From Nocardiopsis sp. CNT312 (GTDB taxonomy: Bacteria; Actinomycetota; Actinomycetes; Streptosporangiales; Streptosporangiaceae): a stretch of 64,000 nt of DNA. Position numbers and translations under genes: made by a program. Positions 41,755 to 49,850 of this stretch are shown in pieces; positions within the stretch are counted from its first letter, which is position 1, and each line of letters opens with the position of its first letter. The DNA is taken from contig NZ_KI911536.1 in NCBI RefSeq assembly GCF_000515115.1, forward strand, positions 339,133-403,132, in the 5' to 3' direction. Under the pieces are notes generated by a model. It searched no databases and was not told where the DNA came from. It saw only the letters and a list, made by a program, of their open reading frames with translations.

Positions 41755-43641
41755 TCATCCGAGTGCGGCGGGCTCCTGCGGCCCGCCCTCGGTGAACTGT
41801 GTGCGGTACAGCTCGGCGTAGCGGCCCTCCAGCGACAGCAGTTCGGTGTGGGTGCCGCGTTCGACGATCCGTCCGGCCTCCACGACCAGGATCGTGTCGG
41901 CCGCGCGGATCGTGGACAGCCGGTGGGCGATGACCAGGGAGGTGCGGCCGCGCAGCGCCTCGGCCAGGGCCTCCTGGACCGCCGCCTCGGAGGTGGAGTC
42001 CAGTGCGGAGGTCGCCTCGTCGAGGATGACCACCTCGGGGTCGGTCAGCAGCAGTCGGGCGATGGTCAGCCGCTGGCGCTCGCCGCCGGAGAAGCGGTAA
42101 CCGCGTTCACCGACCACCGTGTCCAGGCCTTCGGGCAGAGAGGCGACGAGCCGGTCCAGGCGGGCGCGGCGCAGCGCGTCCCACAAGCGGTCGTCGGTGG
42201 CCTCGGGGCTGCCCAGGGTGAGGTTGGCCCGGATGCTCTCGTGGAAGAGGTGGCCGTCCTGGGTGACCACGCCCAGGGCCTGGCGGATCGATGCGAAGGT
42301 CAGGTCGCGTACGTCGTGGCCGCCCAGGCGGACGGATCCGGTGTCGGCGTCGTAGAGGCGGGGGGCGAGCTGGGCGATGGTGGACTTGCCCGCGCCCGAG
42401 GATCCGACCAGGGCGACCATCTGTCCCGGTTCGATGTGGAAGGACACGCCGTGCAGGACGGTGCCGTGGTCGGCGGTGTCCAGAGCGGCGACCTCCTCCA
42501 GGGAGGCCAGTGACACCTTCTCAGCGCTGGGGTAGGCGAAGGTCACCTCGTCGAACTCCAGAGAGGTCGGCCCTTCGGGCAGGGTGCGGGCGCCGGGCCG
42601 CTCGCGGACCAGGGGTTCGAGGTCGAGGACCTCGAAGATGCGGCTGAAGCTGACCAGGGCGCTCATCACCTCCACGCGTGCGCCGGCCAGGGCGGTCAGC
42701 GGTGCGTACAGGCGGGTGAGGAGCATGCCCATGGCCACGACCGTGCCAGCCTCCAGTTGGCCGCGCAGCGCGTAGATGCCGCCCAGCCCGTAGACCAGGG
42801 CCAGCGCCAGCGCGGAGACCAGGGTGAGCGCGACGAAGAACACCTCCTGGACCATGGCGGTGCGCACGCCGATGTCGCGGACCCGGCCGGCGCGGCGGGC
42901 GAACTCGGCGGACTCCTCGCGGGGGCGGCCGAAGAGTTTGACGAGGGTGGCTCCGGGGGCGGAGAAGCGTTCGGTCATCTGGGTGCCCATGGCGGCGTTG
43001 TGCAGGGCGCGTTCGCGTTCGATGCGGGCCAGGCGGGCGCCCATGCGGCGTGCGGGCAGGACGAACACCGGGAGCAGGGCCAGGGACAGCAGGGTGATCT
43101 GCCAGGACAGGCCGAGCATCACCACTAGGGCCAGGGCGAGGGTGACAAGGTTGCCCGCCACGCCGGAGAGGACGTCGCTGAAGGCACGCTGGGCTCCGAT
43201 GACGTCGTTGTTGAGGCGGCTGACCAGGGCTCCGGTGCGGGTGCGGGTGAAGAAGGCGACCGGCATGCGCTGGACGTGGTCGTAGACCGTGGTGCGCAGG
43301 TCCAGGATGAGCCCTTCGCCCAAGCGGGCCGACATCCACCGCACGGCGAGGGCCAGGGCGGCCTCGGCCACCGCGACGGCGGCGATGAGTCCGGCAAGGG
43401 CCAGGACCAGCCCCAGGGCGGAGCCCTCGATGACGGCGTCGACGATGCGGCCCGCGAGCAGGGGGGAGGCGACGGCAAGGGCCGCGGTGACCACGCTCAG
43501 GGCGAGGTACCACGCCAGTCGGCGGGAGTGGGGACGGGCGAAGGCGGAGATGCGCCGTAGGAGCGGTAGGGAGAAGGGGCGCTGGTCCTCTTGGGCGTGC
43601 ATGGCGTGGTACATGGAGTTCCACGCGGCCATCTCCATCAT
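41755..43641 (-). CDS. ABC exporter, fused membrane and ATPase domains
   Basis: A 628-residue half-transporter. Six transmembrane helices occupy about 40-330 (WYLALSVVTAALAVASPLLA and so on), with coupling sequences such as VQRMPVAFFTRTRTGALVSR. The C-terminal ATPase has Walker A LVGSSGAGKSTIAQ, Q loop VTQDGHLFHESI, signature YRFSGGERQRL, Walker B VVILDEATSALD and H loop IAHRLSTIRAADT. It exports lipids, peptides or drugs. The ATG at 43641 has GGGGGAG upstream; an ATG at 43701 would lie inside the SoxR-box dyad and is rejected. It is probably induced by redox-active compounds through SoxR. Confidence 0.92.
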   Translation of the reverse strand: MMEMAAWNSMYHAMHAQEDQRPFSLPLLRRISAFARPHSRRLAWYLALSVVTAALAVASPLLAGRIVDAVIEGSALGLVLALAGLIAAVAVAEAALALAVRWMSARLGEGLILDLRTTVYDHVQRMPVAFFTRTRTGALVSRLNNDVIGAQRAFSDVLSGVAGNLVTLALALVVMLGLSWQITLLSLALLPVFVLPARRMGARLARIERERALHNAAMGTQMTERFSAPGATLVKLFGRPREESAEFARRAGRVRDIGVRTAMVQEVFFVALTLVSALALALVYGLGGIYALRGQLEAGTVVAMGMLLTRLYAPLTALAGARVEVMSALVSFSRIFEVLDLEPLVRERPGARTLPEGPTSLEFDEVTFAYPSAEKVSLASLEEVAALDTADHGTVLHGVSFHIEPGQMVALVGSSGAGKSTIAQLAPRLYDADTGSVRLGGHDVRDLTFASIRQALGVVTQDGHLFHESIRANLTLGSPEATDDRLWDALRRARLDRLVASLPEGLDTVVGERGYRFSGGERQRLTIARLLLTDPEVVILDEATSALDSTSEAAVQEALAEALRGRTSLVIAHRLSTIRAADTILVVEAGRIVERGTHTELLSLEGRYAELYRTQFTEGGPQEPAALG

Positions 43642-43683
43642 GGGTGGTCTCCCCCTGGGGTCGCGGTCGTCGGGGTCGATCCG

Positions 43684-43714
43684 ACCATAGGACCTCAACA
43701 TTTGTTGAGGTCAA
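43684..43714 (-). promoter_or_regulatory. Candidate SoxR-box promoter of the ABC exporter
   Basis: Read on the minus strand: -35 TTGACC (43714-43709), a 19-nt spacer, -10 TATGGT (43689-43684). The perfect dyad CCTCAACAAATGTTGAGG (43710-43693), extended to 22 bp by GA/TC, fills the spacer. The outer CCTCAA and TTGAGG are the same as in the E. coli soxS SoxR box, and the 19-bp spacer is the hallmark of MerR-family activation. The exporter ATG is 42 nt downstream of the -10. Confidence 0.75.
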
Positions 43715-43763
43715 TTCTGGTGGCCGGAGGTTCCTCCGGTCGGGGTCTCTTCCTCCTCCTTCG

Positions 43764-43920
43764 GGCCGATCCGTTCGCGGTCGTCGTCATCACCGTGTTC
43801 GATCTGGACGAGTGCGCCTATGCCGCGCTCAGAGCGGGAGCCCGGGGCTTCCTGCTCAGGGACGCCGGGCCGGACCTGCTCGTCCCGGCCGTGACGGCGC
43901 GGCGGTACCCGATACTGGGG
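43764..43920 (+). pseudogene. Response-regulator receiver fragment
   Basis: About 50 residues in the frame that runs into the GNAT gene match the second half of a NarL-type receiver: DPFAVVVITVFDLDECAYAA then LRAGARGFLLRDAGPDLLVP. The strand VVVIT-x-FD and the K-like position in GFLLRDA (normally LLKDA, here Arg) are clear. No start, phospho-acceptor half or HTH is present. It is a relic between the exporter promoter and the acetyltransferase. Confidence 0.6.
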
Positions 43921-43947
43921 GAGCGATTCGAGCCCGAAGGGGGAGAT

Positions 43948-44526
43948 GTGACCACCACCGACACCGGCGGCACCGCTGCGCAGGACGTCAGGAAGCTGCA
44001 CTATCGCGAGGCCGGGACTGGCGACGTCCCGGCGCTGGTGGGGCTGGTCAACTCCTGTTACCGGGGTGACGGCTCGCGGCAGGGGTGGACGACCGAGGCA
44101 CACCTGCTCGACGGCCAGCGCGTGGACGAGGGTGGGATGGCCGCCCTGCTGGCCCGCGACGACACGCTCGTCTTGGTGGCCGAGTCCGGCGGGGACCTGG
44201 CGGCCTGCTGCGAGCTGCGGCGCGGCGCGGAGGACGCCTACTTCGGGATGTTCTCCGTGCGGCCCACGGTCCAGGGCGGCGGGCTGGGGCGGCGTGTGCT
44301 GGCGGAGGCGGAGCGCATCGCCGCGCGCGAGTGGGGGTGCCCCCTGATGCGGATGCAGGTGCTCAGGCAGCGCGCGGAGCTCATCGCCTGGTACGAGCGG
44401 CGCGGCTATGCCCGTACGGGCCGGACCTTCCCCTTCCCCTACGGCGACGCGCGCTTCGGCCTGCCCAAGCGCCCCGACCTGGCCTTCGTCGAACTCGCCC
44501 GCGACCTGGGCGGGGAGTCGGCTTAG
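43948..44526 (+). CDS. GNAT-family N-acetyltransferase
   Basis: A 192-residue GNAT enzyme: LHYREAGTGDVPALVGLVNS with CYRGDGSRQGWTTEAHLLDG at the N-terminus, FGMFSVRPTVQGGGLGRRVL holding the acetyl-CoA loop (Q-G-G-G-L-G), and LRQRAELIAWYERRGYARTG. The N-terminal GWTTEAHLLDGQR motif is typical of a widespread uncharacterised subgroup. The GTG at 43948 has AGGGGGAG upstream. The longer frame upstream includes a receiver-domain relic and is not part of this protein. Confidence 0.9.
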   Translation: MTTTDTGGTAAQDVRKLHYREAGTGDVPALVGLVNSCYRGDGSRQGWTTEAHLLDGQRVDEGGMAALLARDDTLVLVAESGGDLAACCELRRGAEDAYFGMFSVRPTVQGGGLGRRVLAEAERIAAREWGCPLMRMQVLRQRAELIAWYERRGYARTGRTFPFPYGDARFGLPKRPDLAFVELARDLGGESA

Positions 44527-44538
44527 CGTGCCGGAGGA

Positions 44539-44946
44539 TCATCCCTGTTCGAGGTTGGCCGACATGCGTTCCAGGACGTCGACGGCGGCGTGGTACTCCT
44601 GTTCGCTGATGCCCCGGCTCAGGCGGCGGCGCCCCTGGCCCACCTTGTCGAAGAGCTCCTCGTGCGCGCTCTGCCCGGCGGCGGTCAGGGACAGGGGGGT
44701 GCCGCCCTCCACCCAGCCGCGACGGCGCAGCTCCTCCACGGCGGGGGCGACGGTGGGCTCGCCCTCCTCCAGGAACGGGGCGAGCCTGTGGTCCAGGTCG
44801 CGCACCGTCGCGGGTTCGCTGTGCAGGGAGGTGAGGACCTGCCAGTGGCGCCGTCCCAGTGATTCGGTGGACAGGGCGCGGTCGAAGTCGTTCTCGATCA
44901 ACCGGTCCAGGTGCTTGAGCCAGTAGCCGATCGGCAGGTCGGACAT
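44539..44946 (-). CDS. MarR-family winged-helix regulator
   Basis: A 135-residue MarR-type protein: PIGYWLKHLDRLIENDFDRA, LGRRHWQVLTSLHSEPATVR, DLDHRLAPFLEEGEPTVAPA (recognition region), VEELRRRGWVEGGTPLSLTA (wing) and the C-terminal dimer helix. The start ATG at 44946 has GGAGGAG immediately upstream. Convergent with the GNAT gene. No operator is obvious beside it, so its target is unknown. Confidence 0.9.
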   Translation of the reverse strand: MSDLPIGYWLKHLDRLIENDFDRALSTESLGRRHWQVLTSLHSEPATVRDLDHRLAPFLEEGEPTVAPAVEELRRRGWVEGGTPLSLTAAGQSAHEELFDKVGQGRRRLSRGISEQEYHAAVDVLERMSANLEQG

Positions 44947-45045
44947 GGTCTCCTCCAGTGTGCGCGACGGTGTCCACACGGTTTCCGACGCTATACCGGC
45001 CGTGCCTGGCCTGGCCAGCGGTCTTCCCGGGTGTCGGTGTCGGTT

Positions 45046-45843
45046 CTAGGCACGGCACAGCAGGGCGCCGCGGGGCACGACGAACACCGCGTCGGGGTCC
45101 TGGCTCCACCGGATCCACCCCTGGGAGATGCCCTCCAGCTCCTCACGGGTGACGTGGCCCTCGTGGACGGCCTGGAGCCCCAGGTCCGAGACCAGGATGC
45201 GTTCGGCCCACATGGTGCCCCACCAGTGGCGGCGGTCGGGCGCGGAATGGCTCCAGGCCTCGGCCGCGTAGGTGACGTCGGTGAACCCGGCCGCGTGTGC
45301 CCAGGCCACCATGTGGCGGCCGGCGTCGGGCTCTCCGCCGTTGGCGCGGGCCACGCTCTGGTACAGGTCCATCCACGCGTCCAGTTCAGGCAGGCGCGGG
45401 TACCAGTACATGGCGGAGTAGTCGCTGTCGCACACGGCCACCGCGGCGCCGGGGCGGGCCACGCGCCGCATCTCGGCCAGGGCGCGCACGGGGTCTGCCA
45501 CGTGTTGCAGGACCTGGTGGGCGTGGACGATGTCGAAGGAGTCGTCGGGCAGGTCCAGGCCGTGGGCGTCGCCGACCCGGAAGTCGATGTTGTCCGCGCC
45601 TGTGTTCCTGGCGGTGGTGCGGGCCAGTTCGATCGCCTCGGGGGAGGCGTCCACGGCGGTGACGGGCCCGGGGGCGACCCGCTGGGCCAGGTCGACGGTA
45701 ATGGAGCCGGGGCCGCATCCCACGTCCAGCAGGGAGCGGCCTGGGGTCATCTCGTGCAGGGCGTAGGCGGCGGAGTTGGCGGCGTTGCGCCAGCGGTAGG
45801 AGTCGGTGACGGTGCGGTGCTGGCCGTGGGTGTAGCGCGCCAT
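45046..45843 (-). CDS. Class I SAM-dependent methyltransferase (UbiE-like)
   Basis: A 265-residue methyltransferase. It begins MARYTHGQHRTVTDSYRWRN, then motif I RSLLDVGCGPGSITVDLAQR, acidic VTAVDASPEAIELART, motif II DFRVGDAHGLDLPDDSFDIV and motif III LAEMRRVARPGAAVAVCDSD. The C-terminal YWYPRLPELDAWMDLYQSVA and WAERILVSDLGLQAV form the substrate lid. Similar actinobacterial proteins are annotated only by fold. ATG at 45843 with AAAGGGA upstream. An inverted repeat at 45904-45921 lies in its promoter region. Confidence 0.92.
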   Translation of the reverse strand: MARYTHGQHRTVTDSYRWRNAANSAAYALHEMTPGRSLLDVGCGPGSITVDLAQRVAPGPVTAVDASPEAIELARTTARNTGADNIDFRVGDAHGLDLPDDSFDIVHAHQVLQHVADPVRALAEMRRVARPGAAVAVCDSDYSAMYWYPRLPELDAWMDLYQSVARANGGEPDAGRHMVAWAHAAGFTDVTYAAEAWSHSAPDRRHWWGTMWAERILVSDLGLQAVHEGHVTREELEGISQGWIRWSQDPDAVFVVPRGALLCRA

Positions 45844-45903
45844 GGGGCGTCCCTTTCGGTGGGAGGGGTCCGGTTCTCGGACATTACACCCACGTCTCTC
45901 TTC

Positions 45904-45921
45904 ATGAGACGCGTTTCTCAT
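45904..45921. promoter_or_regulatory. Palindromic operator candidate between methyltransferase and epoxide-hydrolase genes
   Basis: ATGAGA-CGCGTT-TCTCAT is an inverted repeat with 6-bp perfect arms, of the kind bound by TetR-type repressors. It lies in an AT-richer patch 61 nt upstream of the methyltransferase start. A second partial repeat GTCTC/GAGAC (about 45893-45910) overlaps it. Confidence 0.55.
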
Positions 45922-46056
45922 ATTCTGGTACGCACGGTGTTGTCCGTACCGGATGCGCGCGCGTGACCGGTCTCGCCTATCCTCACCACTGAGGGTCGCC
46001 GCGGTCCCCCGGGCGGGCCAGACCCCACCCACTCCAACGGGGGTCTGGAGCCAGCG

Positions 46057-47031
46057 TTGACCGTCAAGCACAGCCACGTCGAGGCCAACGGCGTCCGCCT
46101 GCACATCGCCGAGCAGGGGGAGGGGCCGCTGGTCCTGCTCCTGCACGGCTTCCCCGAGAGCTGGTACTCCTGGCGCCACCAGTTCACACCGCTGGCCGAG
46201 GCCGGGTACCGGGTCGTGGCCCCCGACCAGCGCGGGTACGGCGGCAGCGACGCCCCCGAATCGGTGGACGCCTACACCCTCCCGCACCTGGTGGGCGACG
46301 TGACCGCGCTGATCAACGCCCTGGGGGCCTCCGACGCCGTGGTAGTGGGCCACGACTGGGGCGCACCCGTGGCCTGGACCACCTCACTGCTCCGCCCCGA
46401 CCTGGTACGCGGCGTGGTGGGGCTGAGCGTACCGCCGCTGCCCCCGGCCGGGATGCCCGCGATCTCGGTGACGCGTGAGATCTACGGCGAGGACTTCTAC
46501 CAGGTCCGCTTCCAGAGCCCGGGGGAGATCGACGCCCAGATGGGCGCCGACCCCGCCGCGTTCCTGCGCCGCCTGCTCTACACCGCCTCGGGCGACAACC
46601 CCGACGACCACGCGATGTGGATGATCGCCCAGGGGCAGCCCCTGCTGGAGAGCCTCGCCGACCCCGAACAGCTCCCCGGCTGGCTCACCGAGAACGACCT
46701 GGATGTGTTCGCCGGGGCCTTCCAGGGCCCCGGCGGCTTCACCGGACCCCTCAACTGGTACCGCAACATCGAACGCAACCAGGGGCTGCTCGCCCCCTTC
46801 CAGGGCCGCACGGTCGACGTGCCCGCCCTGTACGTGATCGGCGACCGCGACATGGTCGCGAGGATGCGCGGCGTGGACTTCCTGCGCGAGAACCTCCACC
46901 TGGTCGCCCCCCGCGTCTACGGCAACATCACCCTGCCCGGATGCGGCCACTGGACCCAGCAGGAACGCCCCGCCGAGGTCAACGCCGCGTTGCTGAACTT
47001 CCTCGCCGAACTGGAGAGGGACGACCGGTGA
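46057..47031 (+). CDS. Epoxide hydrolase-like alpha/beta hydrolase
   Basis: A 324-residue alpha/beta hydrolase of the epoxide hydrolase group. The oxyanion motif is LLLHGFPESWYSWRHQF, the nucleophile Asp is in VVGHDWGAPVAWTTS, lid tyrosines appear in REIYGEDFYQVRFQ and NWYRN, the acid is in IGDRDMVARMRGV, and the catalytic His is in LPGCGHWTQQERPAEVN. Start is probably the TTG at 46057 with CTGGAG upstream; no ATG or GTG gives the full N-terminus (VKHSHVEANGVRLHIAEQGE). Divergent from the methyltransferase gene. Confidence 0.92.
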   Translation: MTVKHSHVEANGVRLHIAEQGEGPLVLLLHGFPESWYSWRHQFTPLAEAGYRVVAPDQRGYGGSDAPESVDAYTLPHLVGDVTALINALGASDAVVVGHDWGAPVAWTTSLLRPDLVRGVVGLSVPPLPPAGMPAISVTREIYGEDFYQVRFQSPGEIDAQMGADPAAFLRRLLYTASGDNPDDHAMWMIAQGQPLLESLADPEQLPGWLTENDLDVFAGAFQGPGGFTGPLNWYRNIERNQGLLAPFQGRTVDVPALYVIGDRDMVARMRGVDFLRENLHLVAPRVYGNITLPGCGHWTQQERPAEVNAALLNFLAELERDDR

Positions 47032-47160
47032 GCGTACGCGGGGCGGATCCGGCGGAGAAGGTTCCGCGGGCGTGTCGATCCGGGGCGGTGCCGCGCGACG
47101 TGTAGGTGAGAGGGCGGGCACGCGCCCCGCCCACGCACCGCGACACGAGAGGACACCCCG

Positions 47161-47631
47161 ATGGTCACCGTCACGAGCATCACGCCCTTCCTGTGGTTCG
47201 ACGACCAGGCCGAGGAGGCCGCACGCCTGTACACCGGCCTCTTCGACGGCTCCCGTATCCTCGGCACCACCCGAAGCGGCCCCGAGGAGCGGGTCCTGAC
47301 CGTGGAGTTCGAACTCTCCGGGCAGAGGGCCGTCGCCCTCAACGGCGGACCCGCGTTCACCTTCACCGAGGCGTTCTCCTTCCAGGTCCTGTGCGAGGGC
47401 CAGAAGGAGGTCGACGCACTGTGGGAGGCCCTCACCGCCGACGGCGGCCGGGAGGACCGCTGCGGCTGGCTCAAGGACCGCTTCGGACTGTCCTGGCAGA
47501 TCGTCCCGGCCCAGCTCATGGAACTGCTGAGCGACCCCGACTCCGGCCGCGCGCAGCGGGCCACCCAGGCCATGATGGGCATGCAGAGGATCGACGTGGC
47601 CGAACTGCGCCGCGCCGCCGACGCCGGGTGA
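47161..47631 (+). CDS. PhnB-like VOC protein (3-dmu-9_3-mt type)
   Basis: A 156-residue VOC-superfamily protein of the PhnB/YjdN type: SITPFLWFDDQAEEAARLYT, EERVLTVEFELSGQRAVALN, GGPAFTFTEAFSFQVLCEGQ, KEVDALWEALTADGG and CGWLKDRFGLSWQIVPAQLM. The last motif (C-G-W-L-K-D-R-F-G-x-S-W-Q) is diagnostic. Despite the Pfam name, enzymatic function is unproven. The ATG at 47161 follows the epoxide hydrolase gene by 130 nt on the same strand. Confidence 0.93.
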   Translation: MVTVTSITPFLWFDDQAEEAARLYTGLFDGSRILGTTRSGPEERVLTVEFELSGQRAVALNGGPAFTFTEAFSFQVLCEGQKEVDALWEALTADGGREDRCGWLKDRFGLSWQIVPAQLMELLSDPDSGRAQRATQAMMGMQRIDVAELRRAADAG

Positions 47632-47634
47632 GCC

Positions 47635-47657
47635 GCCGGGGCACCGAGCGCCCCGGC
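47635..47657 (+). terminator. Terminator after the PhnB-like gene
   Basis: Eight-base-pair stem GCCGGGGC, 7-nt loop, GCCCCGGC, starting 3 nt after the stop codon. A second small hairpin (GGTGGTG, CCT, CCACCACC) follows near 47663-47680. Confidence 0.6.
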
Positions 47658-47740
47658 ACACGCGGTGGTGCCTCCACCACCGTCATTTCACGTGCTGGCG
47701 GCATCGCCCGGGCCGGGTCCGGAAAACTACCGTGTCCACC

Positions 47741-49132
47741 ATGAGCGGTGACAGCGCCCCCTATGGCACGGCCCCCGGCGGGGGCCGTGCCATGGCGTGG
47801 GCTCTGGCCAACCTCTCCCACGCCGCCGACGCCTACGGTTCCACCTGGCGCGCCCGTCTGGTCGCGGTCCTCCACCTGATGACCACCCTGGTCCTGGCCC
47901 TGCTCTATCTGCTGCCCGCTGTGCTGGTGCTGTCGGCGCTCACCTGGACGGTCCTGCTGTTCACCCCCCACCCGCCGTCCGTCCCCCAGGCGCTCGCCTC
48001 CGGCCGCCCCGCCCTGGACGCGCTCGTCCTTGTGGCGGCACTGTGCACGGCAGGTCCACTGGCCCTCCTGTCCTGCCGCATCCAGCGCGACCGGCTCAGG
48101 TCCGTCTTCGGCTTCGTGGAGACCGGCCCCGCCGACCCAGCGGACACCGGGTCCCTCGCCGCGCGTTTGTGGCGGTCCCTGTTCGGAGGCCGGGCCTGGG
48201 TCCAGGTGGCGCGCAGCACCCTCGCCGGGGCCTACGCACTGCTGGCCGGCGCGCTGGTCGTCGTTCTGGTGGTGTGCGCCGGTGCCGCCGCTCTGGGGGC
48301 TCTGCTCGGTTTCGCCTACATCCTGGCCAACGGTGCGCCCGGCGACCCGGCCGGACCGGCCCTGCTCATGGCCGCCGGACCGGTCGCCGCCCTGCTCGGC
48401 CTGCGCCTGGCCCCCTACCTGGTGGCCGGGGAGGTGGCGCTCCACCGCGCCCTGCACCTGGAAGCCCCCGAGGTGCGCATGCGTCGGCGTCTGCTGCACG
48501 TCCAGGACAGCCGCCTGCGTATGGTCGACGCCGCCGAGTCCGAACGGCGCCGCATCGAACGCGACCTGCACGACGGGGCTCAGCAGCGGCTCCTGGCCCT
48601 GTCCATGACGCTGACCCGTGCCCGCACCCGCCTGTCCTCCGACCCCGACGGGGCCCTGGAGCTGATCGACCGCGCCAGGCGCGAGTCGGGGGAGGCCATG
48701 GAGGAGCTGCGCCAGATCGCTCGCGGCCTGCACCCGCGCGTGCTCACCGACCACGGGCTGCCCTCCGCCCTGCCCGTGGCCGCAGGGCACTGCCCGGTCC
48801 CCGTGGAGATCGACGCGGACCTAGAACGGCGCCCCTCCCCCCGGGCCGAGGCCGTGGCCTACTACGTGGTGTGCGAGGCGCTGACCAACGCCGCCAGGCA
48901 CGCCGGGGCCGGGCACGTCCGCGTCCGCGCCCGGCGTGTGGAGCGGCCCCGGAACGGCGCCCTGCTGCGCATCACCGTCACCGACGACGGCGAGGGGGGT
49001 GCCGACCCGGAGGCGGGCACGGGGCTGTACGGCCTGTGGGACCGTGTGGACGCCGTCGACGGCACCCTCACCGTCCACAGCCCCGCCGGAGCGGGCACCG
49101 CGCTGACCGCCGACATCCCTTGGGAGGCATGA
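47741..49132 (+). CDS. Sensor histidine kinase (HisKA_3 / NarX-type)
   Basis: A 463-residue membrane kinase. Four hydrophobic helices appear in the first 240 residues (VLALLYLLPAVLVLSALTWT, ALLAGALVVVLVVCAGAAAL, and others). The HisKA_3 helix has the phospho-acceptor in ERDLHDGAQQRLLALSMTLT, and the ATPase domain has CEALTNAARHAGAGH (N box), TDDGEGGADPE and GTGLYGLWDRV (G boxes). The ATG at 47741 has TACCGT 7 nt upstream, suggesting a leaderless start; a GTG at 47732 is the alternative. Operon with the regulator and the DUF4097 gene that follow. Paralogue of the kinase at 572-1837. Confidence 0.92.
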   Translation: MSGDSAPYGTAPGGGRAMAWALANLSHAADAYGSTWRARLVAVLHLMTTLVLALLYLLPAVLVLSALTWTVLLFTPHPPSVPQALASGRPALDALVLVAALCTAGPLALLSCRIQRDRLRSVFGFVETGPADPADTGSLAARLWRSLFGGRAWVQVARSTLAGAYALLAGALVVVLVVCAGAAALGALLGFAYILANGAPGDPAGPALLMAAGPVAALLGLRLAPYLVAGEVALHRALHLEAPEVRMRRRLLHVQDSRLRMVDAAESERRRIERDLHDGAQQRLLALSMTLTRARTRLSSDPDGALELIDRARRESGEAMEELRQIARGLHPRVLTDHGLPSALPVAAGHCPVPVEIDADLERRPSPRAEAVAYYVVCEALTNAARHAGAGHVRVRARRVERPRNGALLRITVTDDGEGGADPEAGTGLYGLWDRVDAVDGTLTVHSPAGAGTALTADIPWEA

Positions 49133-49134
49133 GC

Positions 49135-49818
49135 ATGCACGAGTGCACCGGAGCGGACGGACCGCGCGTCATCATCGCTGAGGACTCGGTACTGCTGCGC
49201 AGCGGTATGGCCCTGCTCCTGGAGGAGGCGGGGGTGCGCATCCTCGACCAGGTGGGCGACGCCGACACCCTGCTGGCCTCGGTGCGCTCCCACCCCGAGG
49301 CGGACCTGTGCCTGGTCGATATCCGCATGCCGCCCACCTACTCCGAGGAGGGCATCGAGGCGGGGGTGCGCATCCGCCGCGACCACCCAGGAGTAGCCGT
49401 TCTGCTGCTGTCACAGCACGTGGTGAGCCGCTACGCCTCCGACCTGTTCGGCGGCGGCGCCACCGGTGTGGGCTACCTGCTCAAGGACCGGGTCGCCGAC
49501 ATCGACGAGTTCCTGTCCGTGCTGTGCCGGGTGGCCGATGGCGGCGCCGCCATCGACCCCGAGGTGGTCTCCCAGTTGCTCAGCAGCCGCCGCGACAGCG
49601 CCCTGGAGCGGCTCACCCCCCGTGAGGGGGAGGTGCTGGAGGTCATGGCCCAGGGGCTGAACAACGCCGGGATCGCCGCGCGCCTGAGTGTCACCGAACG
49701 AGCGGTGGAGAAACACATCCGCTCGATCTTCACCAAGCTCGACCTGGGCCGGGAGGAACACGACCACCGCAGAGTCCAAGCCGTCCTGCGCTACCTGCGC
49801 GGCGCTGACCGCCCCTGA
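49135..49818 (+). CDS. NarL/LuxR-family response regulator
   Basis: A 227-residue response regulator. Receiver: RVIIAEDSVLLRSGMALLLE (acid pocket), phospho-acceptor Asp in LCLVDIRMPPTYSEEGIEAG, Lys in GVGYLLKDRVADID. LuxR HTH: RLTPREGEVLEVMAQGLNNA then GIAARLSVTERAVEKHIRSI. It is two codons downstream of an ATG that overlaps the kinase stop (ATGA); the second ATG has GGGAGG at 7 nt and is preferred. It pairs with the upstream kinase. Very similar to the regulator at 1-620. Confidence 0.93.
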   Translation: MHECTGADGPRVIIAEDSVLLRSGMALLLEEAGVRILDQVGDADTLLASVRSHPEADLCLVDIRMPPTYSEEGIEAGVRIRRDHPGVAVLLLSQHVVSRYASDLFGGGATGVGYLLKDRVADIDEFLSVLCRVADGGAAIDPEVVSQLLSSRRDSALERLTPREGEVLEVMAQGLNNAGIAARLSVTERAVEKHIRSIFTKLDLGREEHDHRRVQAVLRYLRGADRP

Positions 49819-49850
49819 CCGGAGTACGACAGACGAGGAAAGGAACAGAC

